A stretch of DNA of 64,000 bases from Mucilaginibacter sp. UBA5151 (GCA_002413785.1 DHXR01000052.1:1-64000), one strand, 5' to 3'. Positions 34,787 through 43,692 are shown, counted from the stretch's first letter. Numbers and translations: made by a program. The notes: generated by a model from the letters alone, not told the origin.

Positions 34787-34890
34787 AGAAGCCCCACCTA
34801 AATCCTCCCCGGTAGGGAGGACTTAAAAAAAACCAACACGAGCGAAGCTAAAGTCTCCCCAACCGGGGGAGATTTAGAGGGGGCTTTAAT
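34787..34890. repeat. Paired CTCC/GGAG intergenic element (copy 1)
   Basis: The block starts AGCCCCACCTAAATCCTCCC and ends GGGGGAGATTTAGAGGGGGC, with two internal hairpins (CCTCCCC-GGTA-GGGAGG and CTCCCC-AACC-GGGGGAG). Related blocks lie at 40625-40738, 50600-50650 and 51882-51998. It is followed by TTTAATCAAC, as is the 40625 copy. Confidence 0.65.
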
Positions 34891-34957
34891 CAACAAATTA
34901 CTTACATTTGATGTAACTAAATCACTTAATCAGTAGTCCCATAAAATAAATAAAATC

Positions 34958-35680
34958 ATGAAAAAGATATACTTAGCAATCCTGTTTTTAACTGCCTGCC
35001 TTACCATTGGCGGGCTGTCGTCATGTGTTTTTCATTGTGTGCATGGTTCGGGGCATATAGTATCCGAAGACCGCAAAGTATCCGGTTTTAGTAAGATCAG
35101 CATTTCGGGTGGTTTTAAGGTGGTGCTAAAGCAGGATAGTTCTATGGCTGTAAAAGTTACCGCTGATGATAACCTGCTGAAATATATAAAAACCGAGGTT
35201 GAGGGCGACAGGCTGCGCATATACAGTAAAAAGAACTTATGTAATAACGGGCAGCTGACTATCAATATTGGCATACGCAACCTGGAAGAATTAAAAGCAT
35301 CGGGCGCAGTTGAAGTAGAATCTGATGGCAAAATCCATACAGGCGACGTGCATTTCAAACTGACAGGCGCTACCAAAATCACAATGGACCTTAACGCGGC
35401 CAATGTAACTACCAGCGGCAGCGGCGCTACCGAACTGAATTTAAAAGGTCAGGCTACTTCGCATAATATCGATTTAAACGGCGTAGGCCATGTTTATGCC
35501 TTTGATTTTGTAGTAGGCAGCTGTGATATCCAAACATCCGGCGCGGGGCATAGCGATGTTAATGTATTAAACTCCCTGAGCGTGCATTCAAGCGGCGCAT
35601 CCGAAGTACGGTACCGCGGTAACCCCGCAAACGTAACCAATAATAAATCAGGCGCTTCTTCTGTTGAAAAGGTAAATTGA
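34958..35680 (+). CDS. Head-GIN (DUF2807) lipoprotein
   Basis: The 240-residue protein has a lipoprotein signal (LTIGGLSSC lipobox) and a full DUF2807 domain: FSKISISGGFKVVLKQDSSM near the start and repeated SGSGATELNLKG, SGAGHSDVNV and SSGASEVRYRG units. The repeats suggest a right-handed beta structure on the cell surface or periplasmic face. The gene is followed by the tig promoter region, with a CTTTCGGACTT box at 35691. Confidence 0.82.
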   Translation: MKKIYLAILFLTACLTIGGLSSCVFHCVHGSGHIVSEDRKVSGFSKISISGGFKVVLKQDSSMAVKVTADDNLLKYIKTEVEGDRLRIYSKKNLCNNGQLTINIGIRNLEELKASGAVEVESDGKIHTGDVHFKLTGATKITMDLNAANVTTSGSGATELNLKGQATSHNIDLNGVGHVYAFDFVVGSCDIQTSGAGHSDVNVLNSLSVHSSGASEVRYRGNPANVTNNKSGASSVEKVN

Positions 35681-35690
35681 AAGCGTCGGA

Positions 35691-35715
35691 CTTTCGGACT
35701 TTTTTCCTACCTTTG
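35691..35715 (+). promoter_or_regulatory. Promoter of tig with CTTTCGGACTT box
   Basis: CTTTCGGACTT at 35691-35701 precedes TACCTTTG (35708-35715), an exact match to the Bacteroidota -7 consensus TAnnTTTG. No TTTG lies at the -33 position, so the box may substitute for it or only overlap it. Confidence 0.5.
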
Positions 35716-35788
35716 CCCCTCCAAAAGCCGGCGCAGGTTTTACAGCGCGCCTGCGTAAAATTTAAAAGTTTAAATACCCGGTAAAAAG

Positions 35789-37132
35789 ATGAATATTTCA
35801 CAGGAAAAAATCGATAACCTGAACGCCATTGTAAAAATCAATATCAATCCCGAAGATTATCAGCCACGTGTTGATAAAGCTATAAAAGACCAAGCGAAGA
35901 AAGCTAAAATACCAGGTTTTCGTCCGGGAATGGTGCCTGCATCGCACATCAAAAGGATGTACGGAAAAAGCATTTTGGTTGATGAGATCAATAACATGCT
36001 TTCAGATACTCTGAATAAATATATCGAAACTGAACAACTGGAAGTTTTAGGCCAGCCATTACCAAAAATTGACGACGCGAAAGAGTACAACTGGGATTTT
36101 GCCGATAATTTTGAATTCAACTACGAGCTTGGTTTAGCCCCCGACTTTACTATTGATTTTTCACCGAATGATCATTTAACCCAATACGTGATCAAAGTTG
36201 ATGAGGAAACTTTAGCCTCGCGTATAAAAAACATCCGCCGCAGTTATGGCAAAATGACAAATCCTGACGTATCGGCAGACGATGATGTGCTTTATGCCGA
36301 ATTAGTGCAGCTTTCGCCGGATGGTGCTGTTTTTGAGGACGGGATAAGCAATACGGCATCGGTTCGTTTAGACCAGATAAAAGATGAAGCAATAAAAGCT
36401 TCGCTTATCGGTTTAAAAAAGGGAGATGAAGTAAGACTGGATATTCAGAGAGCATTTGATAATGATGCGGCAAAGGTTGCAGGCTTATTAAAAATTGATG
36501 AAGAAACAGCAGCTGATTTAAGGTCTGATTTCCGCTTAACGGTTAAAAATGTAAACCGTTTGGAAGAAAGCGACCTGAACCAGGAGTTCTTTGACAAATT
36601 ATTTGGTGAAGGTGAAGTAACTAATGAAGATGAGTTCACGACGAAGATCACCGCCGAGCTTGAAAGTATGATGGTGCAGGATGCCGAGCGCAAACTACAG
36701 GATGATATTTACAAATATAGCTTAAGCAAAGTTCAGTTTGATTTGCCTGATGAGTTTTTGAAACGCTGGTTAAAAGCCACAAACGAAAAACTAACAGCCG
36801 AAGAACTTGCAGCCGGCTACAATGATTTTGCCCAAAACCTTAAATGGACCCTTATTGAAAATAAGATTATTAAGGATAACAACATCGACATTCAATACGA
36901 AGAGGTTTTTGAACTGGCTAAAGTGCGTTTAGATCAGCAATTCAGGATGTACAGCCCTCAGCCTTTAAGCGAAGAGCAATTAGGACAATACACTGTTCAA
37001 TACCTGCAAACGAAAGAAAATGCAAACAAGATATTCGAAGAAGTGAAAGCTTTCCGGGTGTTTGATTTTATAAAAAGCGCTGTTACGTTAGAGCAGAAAG
37101 AGATATTATTTACTGATTTTCAGGCGTTGTAA
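35789..37132 (+). CDS. tig: Trigger factor
   Basis: The 447-residue ribosome-associated chaperone begins NISQEKIDNLNAIVKININP and has the ribosome-docking GFRPGMVPASHIKRMYGKS signature. A PPIase-like middle domain and a C-terminal substrate-cradling domain follow, as in other Bacteroidota trigger factors. It binds nascent chains at the exit tunnel and catalyses proline isomerisation. It is the first of the common tig-clpP-clpX set here, but the genes are 396 and 209 bp apart with separate promoter-like sites. Confidence 0.92.
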   Translation: MNISQEKIDNLNAIVKININPEDYQPRVDKAIKDQAKKAKIPGFRPGMVPASHIKRMYGKSILVDEINNMLSDTLNKYIETEQLEVLGQPLPKIDDAKEYNWDFADNFEFNYELGLAPDFTIDFSPNDHLTQYVIKVDEETLASRIKNIRRSYGKMTNPDVSADDDVLYAELVQLSPDGAVFEDGISNTASVRLDQIKDEAIKASLIGLKKGDEVRLDIQRAFDNDAAKVAGLLKIDEETAADLRSDFRLTVKNVNRLEESDLNQEFFDKLFGEGEVTNEDEFTTKITAELESMMVQDAERKLQDDIYKYSLSKVQFDLPDEFLKRWLKATNEKLTAEELAAGYNDFAQNLKWTLIENKIIKDNNIDIQYEEVFELAKVRLDQQFRMYSPQPLSEEQLGQYTVQYLQTKENANKIFEEVKAFRVFDFIKSAVTLEQKEILFTDFQAL

Positions 37133-37170
37133 AGAAGTTCGAAAGTCAGTAAAGTCCGGGAGTCCGAAAG

Positions 37171-37216
37171 ATTTCTCCGCCTTTGTTGGAGCCAACTCCA
37201 ACAAAGGCGGAGAAAT
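37171..37216. repeat. 21-bp perfect hairpin between tig and clpP
   Basis: ATTTCTCCGCCTTTGTTGGA-G (37171-37191) is perfectly complementary to 37196-37216, with a 4-nt loop. The core TTTGTTGGAG/CTCCAACAAA recurs at 44232-44255. It could act as a terminator for tig, though there is no T tract. Confidence 0.75.
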
Positions 37217-37241
37217 TCTGAAGGTGGAATGAAAAAAAGGC

Positions 37242-37351
37242 TGTCATGGTGAGGCACTCGAACCATGAGCGCAAAGGCACAACGCCAATGCAATAACGTA
37301 AATGCAAGGCGTACAGGCCACCCCACATGGTTCGAGTGCCTCACCATGACA
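37242..37351. repeat. MITE-like element, copy A (26-bp terminal inverted repeats)
   Basis: The left end TGTCATGGTGAGGCACTCGA (continuing to CCATG, 37242-37267) is the perfect complement of 37326-37351. The interior of about 58 bp is nearly the reverse complement of the interior of copy B at 52056-52170. No transposase is encoded. Confidence 0.8.
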
Positions 37352-37438
37352 CCCGCCCGCTGCTGACCTTTTTTTACTTTCAGACTTCGGGCTTCATACT
37401 TTCCAGACTCCCCGCCGAATAATTTCACTTTTAAAGAA

Positions 37439-37494
37439 CTTTCGGACTTTACTAACTTTACCGACTTTCGGACTTAAAAAAACAACTATATTTA
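37439..37494 (+). promoter_or_regulatory. clpP upstream region with two CTTTCGGACTT boxes
   Basis: Boxes lie at 37439-37449 and 37465-37475. TATATTTA at 37487-37494 resembles the -7 element with its last base changed. The clpP ATG is at 37529. Confidence 0.4.
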
Positions 37495-37528
37495 ACGCGG
37501 TTAAAATCTGCACCATAACAAAAATATC

Positions 37529-38233
37529 ATGAGTAATATTGATAAAAACGAATTCAGGAAATATGCTGTTAAGCATCACCGTATTAACAGTATTTATGTA
37601 GATAAATTTATTGCAGGGGTTGATAGAAGCACCCTGCCTACCGGCATGACGCCGTATATCATTGAAGAACGACAGCTTAACGTTGCGCAAATGGACGTGT
37701 TCTCGCGTTTGATGATGGACCGGATCATTTTCCTTGGCGATGCGATTTATGAAAATATTGCAAACATTATCCAGGCTCAATTGCTGTTCCTGCAGTCAGC
37801 TGATGCTAAACGCGACATTCAGATCTATATCAATTCACCGGGTGGCTCTGTTTATGCCGGTTTAGGGATCTATGATACGATGCAATTTATATCAAATGAT
37901 GTGGCCACAATTTGTACAGGTATGGCGGCCTCAATGGCAGCGGTACTATTATGCGCAGGCACAGAGGGCAAAAGGGCAGCATTACCGCACGCAAGGGTAA
38001 TGATCCACCAGCCATCAGGCGGCGCCCAGGGGCAACAGTCGGATATAGAGATCACCTATCACGAGATCACTAAATTGAAAAAAGAATTATACCAGATCAT
38101 TGCTGATCATAGCGGTGCGCCTTTTGAAAAAGTATGGGATGCATCTGACCGTGACCATTGGATGATTGCCGAAGAAGCAAAAGAGTTTGGTATGATTGAC
38201 GAAATTTTACGTGGCACTAAAGGGAAGAAATAA
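37529..38233 (+). CDS. clpP: ATP-dependent Clp protease proteolytic subunit
   Basis: The 234-residue serine protease has the catalytic Ser in CTGMAASMAAVLLCAGTEGK, the His in RVMIHQPSGGAQGQ and the Asp in SDRDHWMIAEEAKEFGMID. It assembles into a double-heptamer barrel fed by ClpX. Bacteroidota ClpP proteins are somewhat longer at the N-terminus, and this protein fits that. It is located directly upstream of clpX. Confidence 0.95.
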   Translation: MSNIDKNEFRKYAVKHHRINSIYVDKFIAGVDRSTLPTGMTPYIIEERQLNVAQMDVFSRLMMDRIIFLGDAIYENIANIIQAQLLFLQSADAKRDIQIYINSPGGSVYAGLGIYDTMQFISNDVATICTGMAASMAAVLLCAGTEGKRAALPHARVMIHQPSGGAQGQQSDIEITYHEITKLKKELYQIIADHSGAPFEKVWDASDRDHWMIAEEAKEFGMIDEILRGTKGKK

Positions 38234-38397
38234 TTTTTTGAGTCCGAAAATCGGTAATTCCGAAAGATGATTTATCTTAAGTTTTCTACTTTCGGAACAA
38301 TAAAACTGAAACAAAAAAGTTTAAAAGTCCGTAAACAATAAGTCCGGGACTTAAGAAAAGCTTTTTTTTCATTCTCGGACTTACCAGACTTTTCGGA

Positions 38398-38423
38398 CTT
38401 TCGGACTTTTTTAATTAACTTTG
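38398..38423 (+). promoter_or_regulatory. Promoter of clpX with CTTTCGGACTT box
   Basis: CTTTCGGACTT (38398-38408), partly overlapping a second box, is followed 7 bp later by TAACTTTG (38416-38423), an exact TAnnTTTG match. The clpX ATG is at 38443, giving a short leader. Confidence 0.5.
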
Positions 38424-38442
38424 AATCAGAAATATAAATAAC

Positions 38443-39681
38443 ATGAATAAAAGCAGCAAGGAAATCAGGTGTTCGTTTTGTGGAGCAGGTAAACAGGATT
38501 CCCTGATGCTGATTGCGGGGCTTGATGCACATATTTGTGACAAATGCGTTAACCAGGCAAACGAAATACTGGCCGAAGAGCTGAAGGTGCGGAAGGTAAA
38601 AACATCGCCGTCGACACCTGCTATATTAAAACCAACCGAAATTAAGGCCCATCTTGACCAATATGTCATCGGCCAGGATGATGCAAAAAAGGTATTGGCC
38701 GTTGCTGTTTATAACCACTATAAACGTTTAAACCAGCGGGTTGACAAGGACGAGGTAGAACTGGAAAAATCAAACATCATTATGGTGGGAGAAACAGGTA
38801 CCGGCAAAACTTTGCTCGCCAAAACACTTGCCAAGATATTAAATGTTCCTTTTTGCATCTGCGATGCTACGGTATTAACCGAGGCAGGTTATGTAGGCGA
38901 GGATGTGGAAAGTATCCTTACCCGTTTGCTGCAATCTGCTGATTATGACGTGGCTACAGCCGAAAGAGGTATCGTTTATATTGATGAGGTAGATAAGATC
39001 GCCCGCAAAAGCGATAATGCTTCTATCACCCGTGACGTATCCGGCGAAGGTGTACAACAGGCTCTCCTGAAAATACTGGAAGGCACCATGGTGAATGTGC
39101 CGCCCCAGGGTGGCCGCAAGCACCCCGATCAAAAAATGATCACCGTTAACACCAATAACATCCTGTTTATTTGCGGTGGCGCCTTTGATGGTATTGAGCG
39201 GAAGATCGCCAATCGCTTACGTACACAAACCGTTGGTTATAAAATGAAACGTGATGACGGCGAGGTTGACCTTAAAAACCTGTACAAATACATCACGCCA
39301 CAGGATTTAAAATCTTATGGCCTTATTCCGGAGTTAATCGGCCGTTTGCCCATTCTGACTTATTTAAACCCTTTAGACAGGGAAGCATTACACAATATTT
39401 TAACCGAGCCGAAAAACTCATTGCTTAAACAATATAAAAAATTGTTTGAATACGAAGGGGTAAAGCTTGATTTTGAAGACGATGTGCTTGACTTTATTGT
39501 TGATAAAGCGGTTGAATTTAAGCTTGGCGCGCGTGGCCTGCGTTCGATATGTGAAGCGATAATGATAGATGCGATGTTTGAGTTCCCTTCAAAAAAAGAC
39601 ATCAAGCGCCTAAATATCACACTGGACTATGCCCACGAGAAGTTTGAAAAATCAGATCTGAAAAAATTAAAGGTAGCTTAA
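38443..39681 (+). CDS. clpX: ATP-dependent Clp protease ATP-binding subunit
   Basis: The 412-residue AAA+ unfoldase has an N-terminal C4 zinc-binding domain (CSFCGAGKQDSLMLIAGLDA, then HICDKCV). Walker A is GETGTGKTLLAKTLA, and Walker B is GIVYIDEVDKIARKSD. Sensor 2 is GARGLRSICEAIM. It recognises tagged or unfolded proteins and passes them to ClpP. The length matches the family and nothing is unusual. Confidence 0.95.
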   Translation: MNKSSKEIRCSFCGAGKQDSLMLIAGLDAHICDKCVNQANEILAEELKVRKVKTSPSTPAILKPTEIKAHLDQYVIGQDDAKKVLAVAVYNHYKRLNQRVDKDEVELEKSNIIMVGETGTGKTLLAKTLAKILNVPFCICDATVLTEAGYVGEDVESILTRLLQSADYDVATAERGIVYIDEVDKIARKSDNASITRDVSGEGVQQALLKILEGTMVNVPPQGGRKHPDQKMITVNTNNILFICGGAFDGIERKIANRLRTQTVGYKMKRDDGEVDLKNLYKYITPQDLKSYGLIPELIGRLPILTYLNPLDREALHNILTEPKNSLLKQYKKLFEYEGVKLDFEDDVLDFIVDKAVEFKLGARGLRSICEAIMIDAMFEFPSKKDIKRLNITLDYAHEKFEKSDLKKLKVA

Positions 39682-39719
39682 CAATAAGCAGACAATAAAT
39701 AATTATATTTGATATACTG

Positions 39720-39745
39720 CAAACCCTGGTTTATGCCGGGGTTTG
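39720..39745 (+). terminator. Terminator after clpX
   Basis: CAAACCCTGG and CCGGGGTTTG form a 10-bp stem with one T-G pair and a 6-nt loop, followed by TTGTTGTAAA. It lies 39 bp after the clpX stop and before the amn start. Confidence 0.65.
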
Positions 39746-39762
39746 TTGTAAAATAAAGTGTC

Positions 39763-40626
39763 ATGAATGAGCAATTAGATATAAAAAAAGACCTGCAGCC
39801 CGAAAAAAAGGAAAAGAAAATAAAAGAAGTAACAGGTTCGCGGGCATCCGGATTGAAAAGCAAAGAAGCCATTGTTACCAACTGGCTACCCCGTTATACG
39901 GGCCGGGCAATTGATGACTTTGGCAAGTATATTATCCTAACCAATTTTTCAAAATACATTCAGTTGTTTTCGCAATGGAACGATGATGCGCCAATAATGG
40001 GTATTGATAAACCCATGCAAAGTGTTTCAGCCAACGGCATCACCATTATAAACTTTGGTATGGGCAGTTCCGTAGCTGCTACCATAATGGACCTGCTTAC
40101 AGCCATAAACCCCAAGGCAGTGATATTTTTAGGAAAATGCGGGGGATTAAAAAAGAAAAACAATGTAGGCGACCTGGTGTTGCCGATAGCAGCTATCAGG
40201 GGCGAGGGTACATCAAACGATTATTTACCAGCCGAAGTACCGGCATTGCCTTCATTCGCCCTGCAAAAAGCTATTTCAACTACCATCCGCGATTTTGGGC
40301 GCGATTACTGGACCGGCACCTGTTATACCACCAACCGCCGCGTTTGGGAGCACGACAAAGACTTTAAAAAATACCTGAAAGAACTAAGGGCAATGGCCAT
40401 CGATATGGAAACAGCCACCATATTCACTACCGGCTTTGCCAATAAGATCCCAACCGGAGCCTTGCTGCTTGTATCTGATCAGCCAATGATCCCGGAGGGC
40501 GTTAAAACCGCCGAAAGCGATTCGGACGTTACCGAGCAGTATGTTGAAACTCATTTAAAAATCGGCATTGAATCGTTAAAGCAACTAATCAATAATGGGT
40601 TAACGGTGAAGCATTTGAAGTTTTAG
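39763..40626 (+). CDS. amn: AMP nucleosidase
   Basis: The 287-residue protein matches AMP nucleosidases of the nucleoside-phosphorylase fold: ITIINFGMGSSVAATIMDLL, VIFLGKCGGLKKKNNVGDLV, and MAIDMETATIFTTGFANKIP with the catalytic Glu, then LLLVSDQPMIPEG. It hydrolyses AMP to adenine and ribose 5-phosphate, controlling AMP levels. An N-terminal lysine-rich extension (KKDLQPEKKEKKIKEVTGSR) is typical of the Bacteroidota form. The stop overlaps the first bases of an intergenic repeat. Confidence 0.9.
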   Translation: MNEQLDIKKDLQPEKKEKKIKEVTGSRASGLKSKEAIVTNWLPRYTGRAIDDFGKYIILTNFSKYIQLFSQWNDDAPIMGIDKPMQSVSANGITIINFGMGSSVAATIMDLLTAINPKAVIFLGKCGGLKKKNNVGDLVLPIAAIRGEGTSNDYLPAEVPALPSFALQKAISTTIRDFGRDYWTGTCYTTNRRVWEHDKDFKKYLKELRAMAIDMETATIFTTGFANKIPTGALLLVSDQPMIPEGVKTAESDSDVTEQYVETHLKIGIESLKQLINNGLTVKHLKF

Positions 40627-40738
40627 CCTCACCCTGCCCTCTCCAAAGGAGAGGGTTCTTAAAGTATTAGCAAAAATTCTATTTTAAATATGCAAATCAA
40701 AGTCCTCTCCTTTGGAGAGGATTTAGGTGAGGCTTTAA
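40625..40738. repeat. Paired CTCTCC/GGAGAG intergenic element (copy 2)
   Basis: The block starts GCCTCACCCTGCCCTCTCC-A and ends GGATTTAGGTGAGGC, so its ends are inverted repeats (GCCTCACC/GGTGAGGC). Each half contains an internal hairpin (CCCTCTCC-AAA-GGAGAGGG and CCTCTCC-TTT-GGAGAGG). It is followed by TTTAATCAAC like copy 1. Confidence 0.7.
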
Positions 40739-40835
40739 TCAACCCCATCAACTTTCTTCATAGATATATCACATAAGAAAGCTAATTTTGAGGAATAGTC
40801 CTTCTCTCATTAAAGGATTAGTAGATTTTAAATTT

Positions 40836-42194
40836 ATGTGGTACAATAATATATTGGAAACCATTGGCAATACGCCCCTGGTTAAGTTGAATAAGGTAAC
40901 AAAAGACATCCCGGCAACGGTTTTGGCTAAGATCGAAACAACCAACCCCGGCAACTCCATTAAGGACCGTATGGCCCTTAAAATGATTGAAGATGCCGAA
41001 AAAAGCGGCAAACTTAAACCCGGGGGCACAATTATTGAAGGCACATCAGGCAATACGGGTATGGGTTTGGCTATTGCGGCTGTAATAAAAGGCTACAAAT
41101 GCATTTTTACCAGCACCGACAAGCAGTCTAAGGAAAAGTTTGACGCCCTGCGCGCTTTTGGGGCAGAAGTAATTGTTTGCCCCACTAATGTTGATCCTGA
41201 AGATGCACGCTCCTATTACTCTGTTTCCTCCCGTTTGGAGCGCGAGGTGCCAAATTCATGGAAACCCAACCAGTACGATAATTTATCCAATTCGGACGCT
41301 CACTATGAGTCAACCGCGCCCGAGATCTGGGAACAAACCGAAGGTAAGATCACGCACCTGGTGGCAGGCGTTGGGACCGGGGGCACTATTTCGGGCATTG
41401 CAAAATATTTAAAGGAAAAAAATCCGGCCATACAGATCCTGGGGATTGATACATACGGCTCGGTATTTAAAAAATATAAAGAAACCGGCATCCTGGATAA
41501 AAACGAGATCTATCCCTATATCACCGAAGGTATCGGCGAAGATTTTTTACCGAGGAACGTTGATTTTAACCTGATAGATCATTTTGAAAAAGTAAGCGAC
41601 AAAGACGCCGCCCTGATGACCCGCGAAATAGCCCGCAAAGAAGGCATATTTGCAGGTAACTCAACCGGTTCGGCAGTAGCGGGCGTTTTGCAGATGAAAG
41701 ACCGGTTTAAAAAAGGCGATGTAGTGGTCATTATATTCCCCGACCATGGTTCGCGCTACATGGGCAAAATGTATAACGATGACTGGCTGCATGACCGCGG
41801 ATTTTTGAAAGACGAAAAGCTGACTGCCCGCCATATTATTGAAATGAAGGATAAACAGCCTATCGTGACCATTGATTGCGAGAAGACGGTTTTAGAGGCG
41901 ATAAATACCATTAAGTCGCTCAATATTTCGCAGATCCCGGTAACCCAGAAAGGGATGGTAATAGGCAAGATCACCGAAAGCGATATATTAAATTCGCTGA
42001 TAGAAAATCCGTCCATAAAATCACAGCCCATAAACAAAATAACTACCGCCCCCTTCCCTTTTGTTGATCTGAATACTTCAATTGACAAAATTTCAGCCAT
42101 GATCAACAAGGACAACATAGCCGTATTGGTTGAAAGCGAAGGGAATATTGAGATCATTACGCAGTATGATATTATCAATGCGATTTCTGCCTGA
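40836..42194 (+). CDS. Cystathionine beta-synthase with CBS domains
   Basis: The 452-residue protein, counted from ATG at 40836, has a fold-type II PLP domain: TTNPGNSIKDRMALKMIEDA with the PLP lysine, EGTSGNTGMGLAIAA with the phosphate-binding loop, and GVGTGGTISGIAKYL. It ends in a pair of CBS domains (ITESDILNSLIENPS and similar). It condenses homocysteine or a related substrate with serine, or acts as a cysteine synthase. The CBS domains suggest nucleotide or SAM control. The frame is open 48 bp further upstream, but the family start is MWYNNILETIGNTPLVKL. Confidence 0.88.
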   Translation: MWYNNILETIGNTPLVKLNKVTKDIPATVLAKIETTNPGNSIKDRMALKMIEDAEKSGKLKPGGTIIEGTSGNTGMGLAIAAVIKGYKCIFTSTDKQSKEKFDALRAFGAEVIVCPTNVDPEDARSYYSVSSRLEREVPNSWKPNQYDNLSNSDAHYESTAPEIWEQTEGKITHLVAGVGTGGTISGIAKYLKEKNPAIQILGIDTYGSVFKKYKETGILDKNEIYPYITEGIGEDFLPRNVDFNLIDHFEKVSDKDAALMTREIARKEGIFAGNSTGSAVAGVLQMKDRFKKGDVVVIIFPDHGSRYMGKMYNDDWLHDRGFLKDEKLTARHIIEMKDKQPIVTIDCEKTVLEAINTIKSLNISQIPVTQKGMVIGKITESDILNSLIENPSIKSQPINKITTAPFPFVDLNTSIDKISAMINKDNIAVLVESEGNIEIITQYDIINAISA

Positions 42195-42214
42195 GGCGAA
42201 ACGTGAAAATAGTC

Positions 42215-42247
42215 AGACTTACGAAGTTTTTAAAACTTCGTAAGTCT
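42215..42247. repeat. 33-bp palindrome (copy 2), overlapping the CGNR gene end
   Basis: AGACTTACGAAGTTTT and its complement match copy 1 (31277-31309) almost exactly. It is followed by TTGGATAA, as in copy 1. The minus-strand gene at 42219 reads through it, so its last eight codons come from the palindrome. Confidence 0.85.
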
Positions 42248-42911
42248 TTGGATAATTAACCTCTGTTTTAACACCCTTCCTGATTTTGTAATATCGTTTA
42301 TCGCTGGGTATGCGTCCGCAGGTTGTTTGGTTACACCAGCGCCTGGCGTTGTTTTTCGTCCTGTCCAAAAACAGGCTGCCGCAAGTTTTGCATTGCTTAA
42401 TCCTTTTTGGATTGGCTCCTAACAGCAGTTCGGCGGCAGACCGTAAAACTATCCATAAAGGCAGCAAAATCTCCTCATCAATATTAAGCCATACCAATTG
42501 CCAGCCATCGCTTGTACTTTCATAGCGTAAACTTTTTGCAGATGCATCCAGTCCGGAATTAAATTCCCGGACAAAAATTTCGTCTGCAGGTTCGGCTTTT
42601 ATTAGCGATAAAAATATTTGGTGCAACATAAACCGGGAAGTAATTACCTGTTGAAACGCGGCTTTTGCCTCACTAACGTAGCAGTACGCTTCCAGACTGA
42701 TTGCCTGGTAATGATCGTATGCTATAACCCCTGCCCTGTTGCACCAATATAAAAAATCTTCGTAATCGGTTAAAAAATCTTTCGGGTTTTCACTTCCCCG
42801 GTCTTTCAGCGTGTTTACAAAATTTAATGCGATTGCACCGCCGTCCAGGGGGCTCATTGTGTCTTTAAAATGCTGCAGGCGCTCCCGCGCAAGAACTGAT
42901 TTAGCTTTCAT
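42219..42911 (-). CDS. ABATE/CGNR zinc-finger regulator
   Basis: The 230-residue protein has an N-terminal ABATE-type domain (LDGGAIALNFVNTLKDRGSE) and a C-terminal CGNR-like zinc finger (QCKTCGSLFLDRTKNNARRW, then CNQTTCGR). The family is taken to be a stress-linked transcription regulator. The final residues, KTYEVLKTS and the stop, are encoded by the 33-bp palindrome and probably replace the original C-terminus. The upstream region contains a four-copy palindromic array. Confidence 0.78.
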   Translation of the reverse strand: MKAKSVLARERLQHFKDTMSPLDGGAIALNFVNTLKDRGSENPKDFLTDYEDFLYWCNRAGVIAYDHYQAISLEAYCYVSEAKAAFQQVITSRFMLHQIFLSLIKAEPADEIFVREFNSGLDASAKSLRYESTSDGWQLVWLNIDEEILLPLWIVLRSAAELLLGANPKRIKQCKTCGSLFLDRTKNNARRWCNQTTCGRIPSDKRYYKIRKGVKTEVNYPKTYEVLKTS

Positions 42912-42963
42912 GATAATATTTGTGTTTAGTGGATTTTAAATTTGCCCTAAATAGGCAAATTAC

Positions 42964-43126
42964 GAGGAGCTAAATGCGTTTAGCCCCTCGTGATTTTATC
43001 GGTTTGAGGAGCTAAATACGTTTAGCCCCTCGTAATTTTTTCGATTTGAGGAGCTAAATGCGTTTAGCCTCTCGTAATTTTTGCCGTTTGAGGAGCTAAA
43101 CGCGTTTAGCCCCTCGTAATTTTTGG
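42964..43126. repeat. Four tandem 42-bp palindromic repeats
   Basis: Units start at 42964, 43006, 43048 and 43090, each beginning GAGGAGCTAAATGCGTTTAG and ending in CCTCGTAATTTTT-like sequence; the last is short. GAGG-GCTAAA and TTTAGC-CCTC pair within each unit. There is no variable spacer, so this is not CRISPR. It lies 53 bp before the CGNR gene start. Confidence 0.8.
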
Positions 43127-43444
43127 ACTGTTTTAGCGGGCAACAGCCTTCGGTAAAGGCGCAAAAACGGCCCCTGTTGCATGTAAACAAGGTTTTTAAA
43201 AGAAAAATGAACCTGGGATCAAAACGAGCCGGAATTTTTCCGGGTATTTTTACCGGATAATTTTTATAAACTTGAAATTTGTGTTTTTTAGATCAGCGGC
43301 AGACAGCCCTGATCCCGATAGTTCTGAATAATTATACAAATATAGCAAAATTGACTAATATAATTAGTAAATTCCGGAAGATTTCTATTGATTATTATCG
43401 GATAAAGAACACCAGACAACCCTTATAAAAAGACAATTAATTTT

Positions 43445-43471
43445 TATATTTGTAAGTAAAAGGAGGAAAGG
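43445..43471 (+). promoter_or_regulatory. -7 element and strong Shine-Dalgarno of the antitoxin/PIN pair
   Basis: TATATTTG (43445-43452) matches TAnnTTTG. AGGAGGAAAGG then lies just before the ATG at 43474, an unusually strong ribosome site for this phylum. No clear TTTG is at -33. Confidence 0.55.
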
Positions 43472-43473
43472 TT

Positions 43474-43692
43474 ATGAAAACAAATATTTCTGCAAATAAA
43501 GGGTTGTTCAAAACCCACAAGTCATATAGTCCCGAAGAAATATTGGCGGCCGGCGGGACTACTGCATTTGGCCGTCGGTCAGGGAAAAACAATGCTACAC
43601 TTATTAAGGCACTCGAAAATGCTCCGCCAATAGAACCTTTTACCGATGAGGAGTGGGCTGATTTGATGGATCAACTTGCAAAGGATAAGTAA
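43474..43692 (+). CDS. Antitoxin of an intact PIN module
   Basis: The 72-residue protein directly precedes the PIN toxin, its stop overlapping the toxin ATG. It has a loop-like N-terminus (YSPEEILAAGGTTAFGRRSG) and an acidic C-terminal helix (FTDEEWADLMDQLAKDK), a common layout for toxin-binding tails. No DNA-binding fold is recognised, so autoregulation cannot be asserted. The strong Shine-Dalgarno suits excess antitoxin synthesis. Confidence 0.7.
   Translation: MKTNISANKGLFKTHKSYSPEEILAAGGTTAFGRRSGKNNATLIKALENAPPIEPFTDEEWADLMDQLAKDK

Noticed and set aside
42964..43126. CRISPR array
   Set aside because: The units abut without variable spacers, and no cas gene is near.
42996..43190. Minus-strand 64-residue frame with KNYEGLNAFSSSN repeats
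   Set aside because: It is produced by the 42-bp palindromic repeats, whose period is a multiple of three. The non-repeated N-terminus has no protein-like features.
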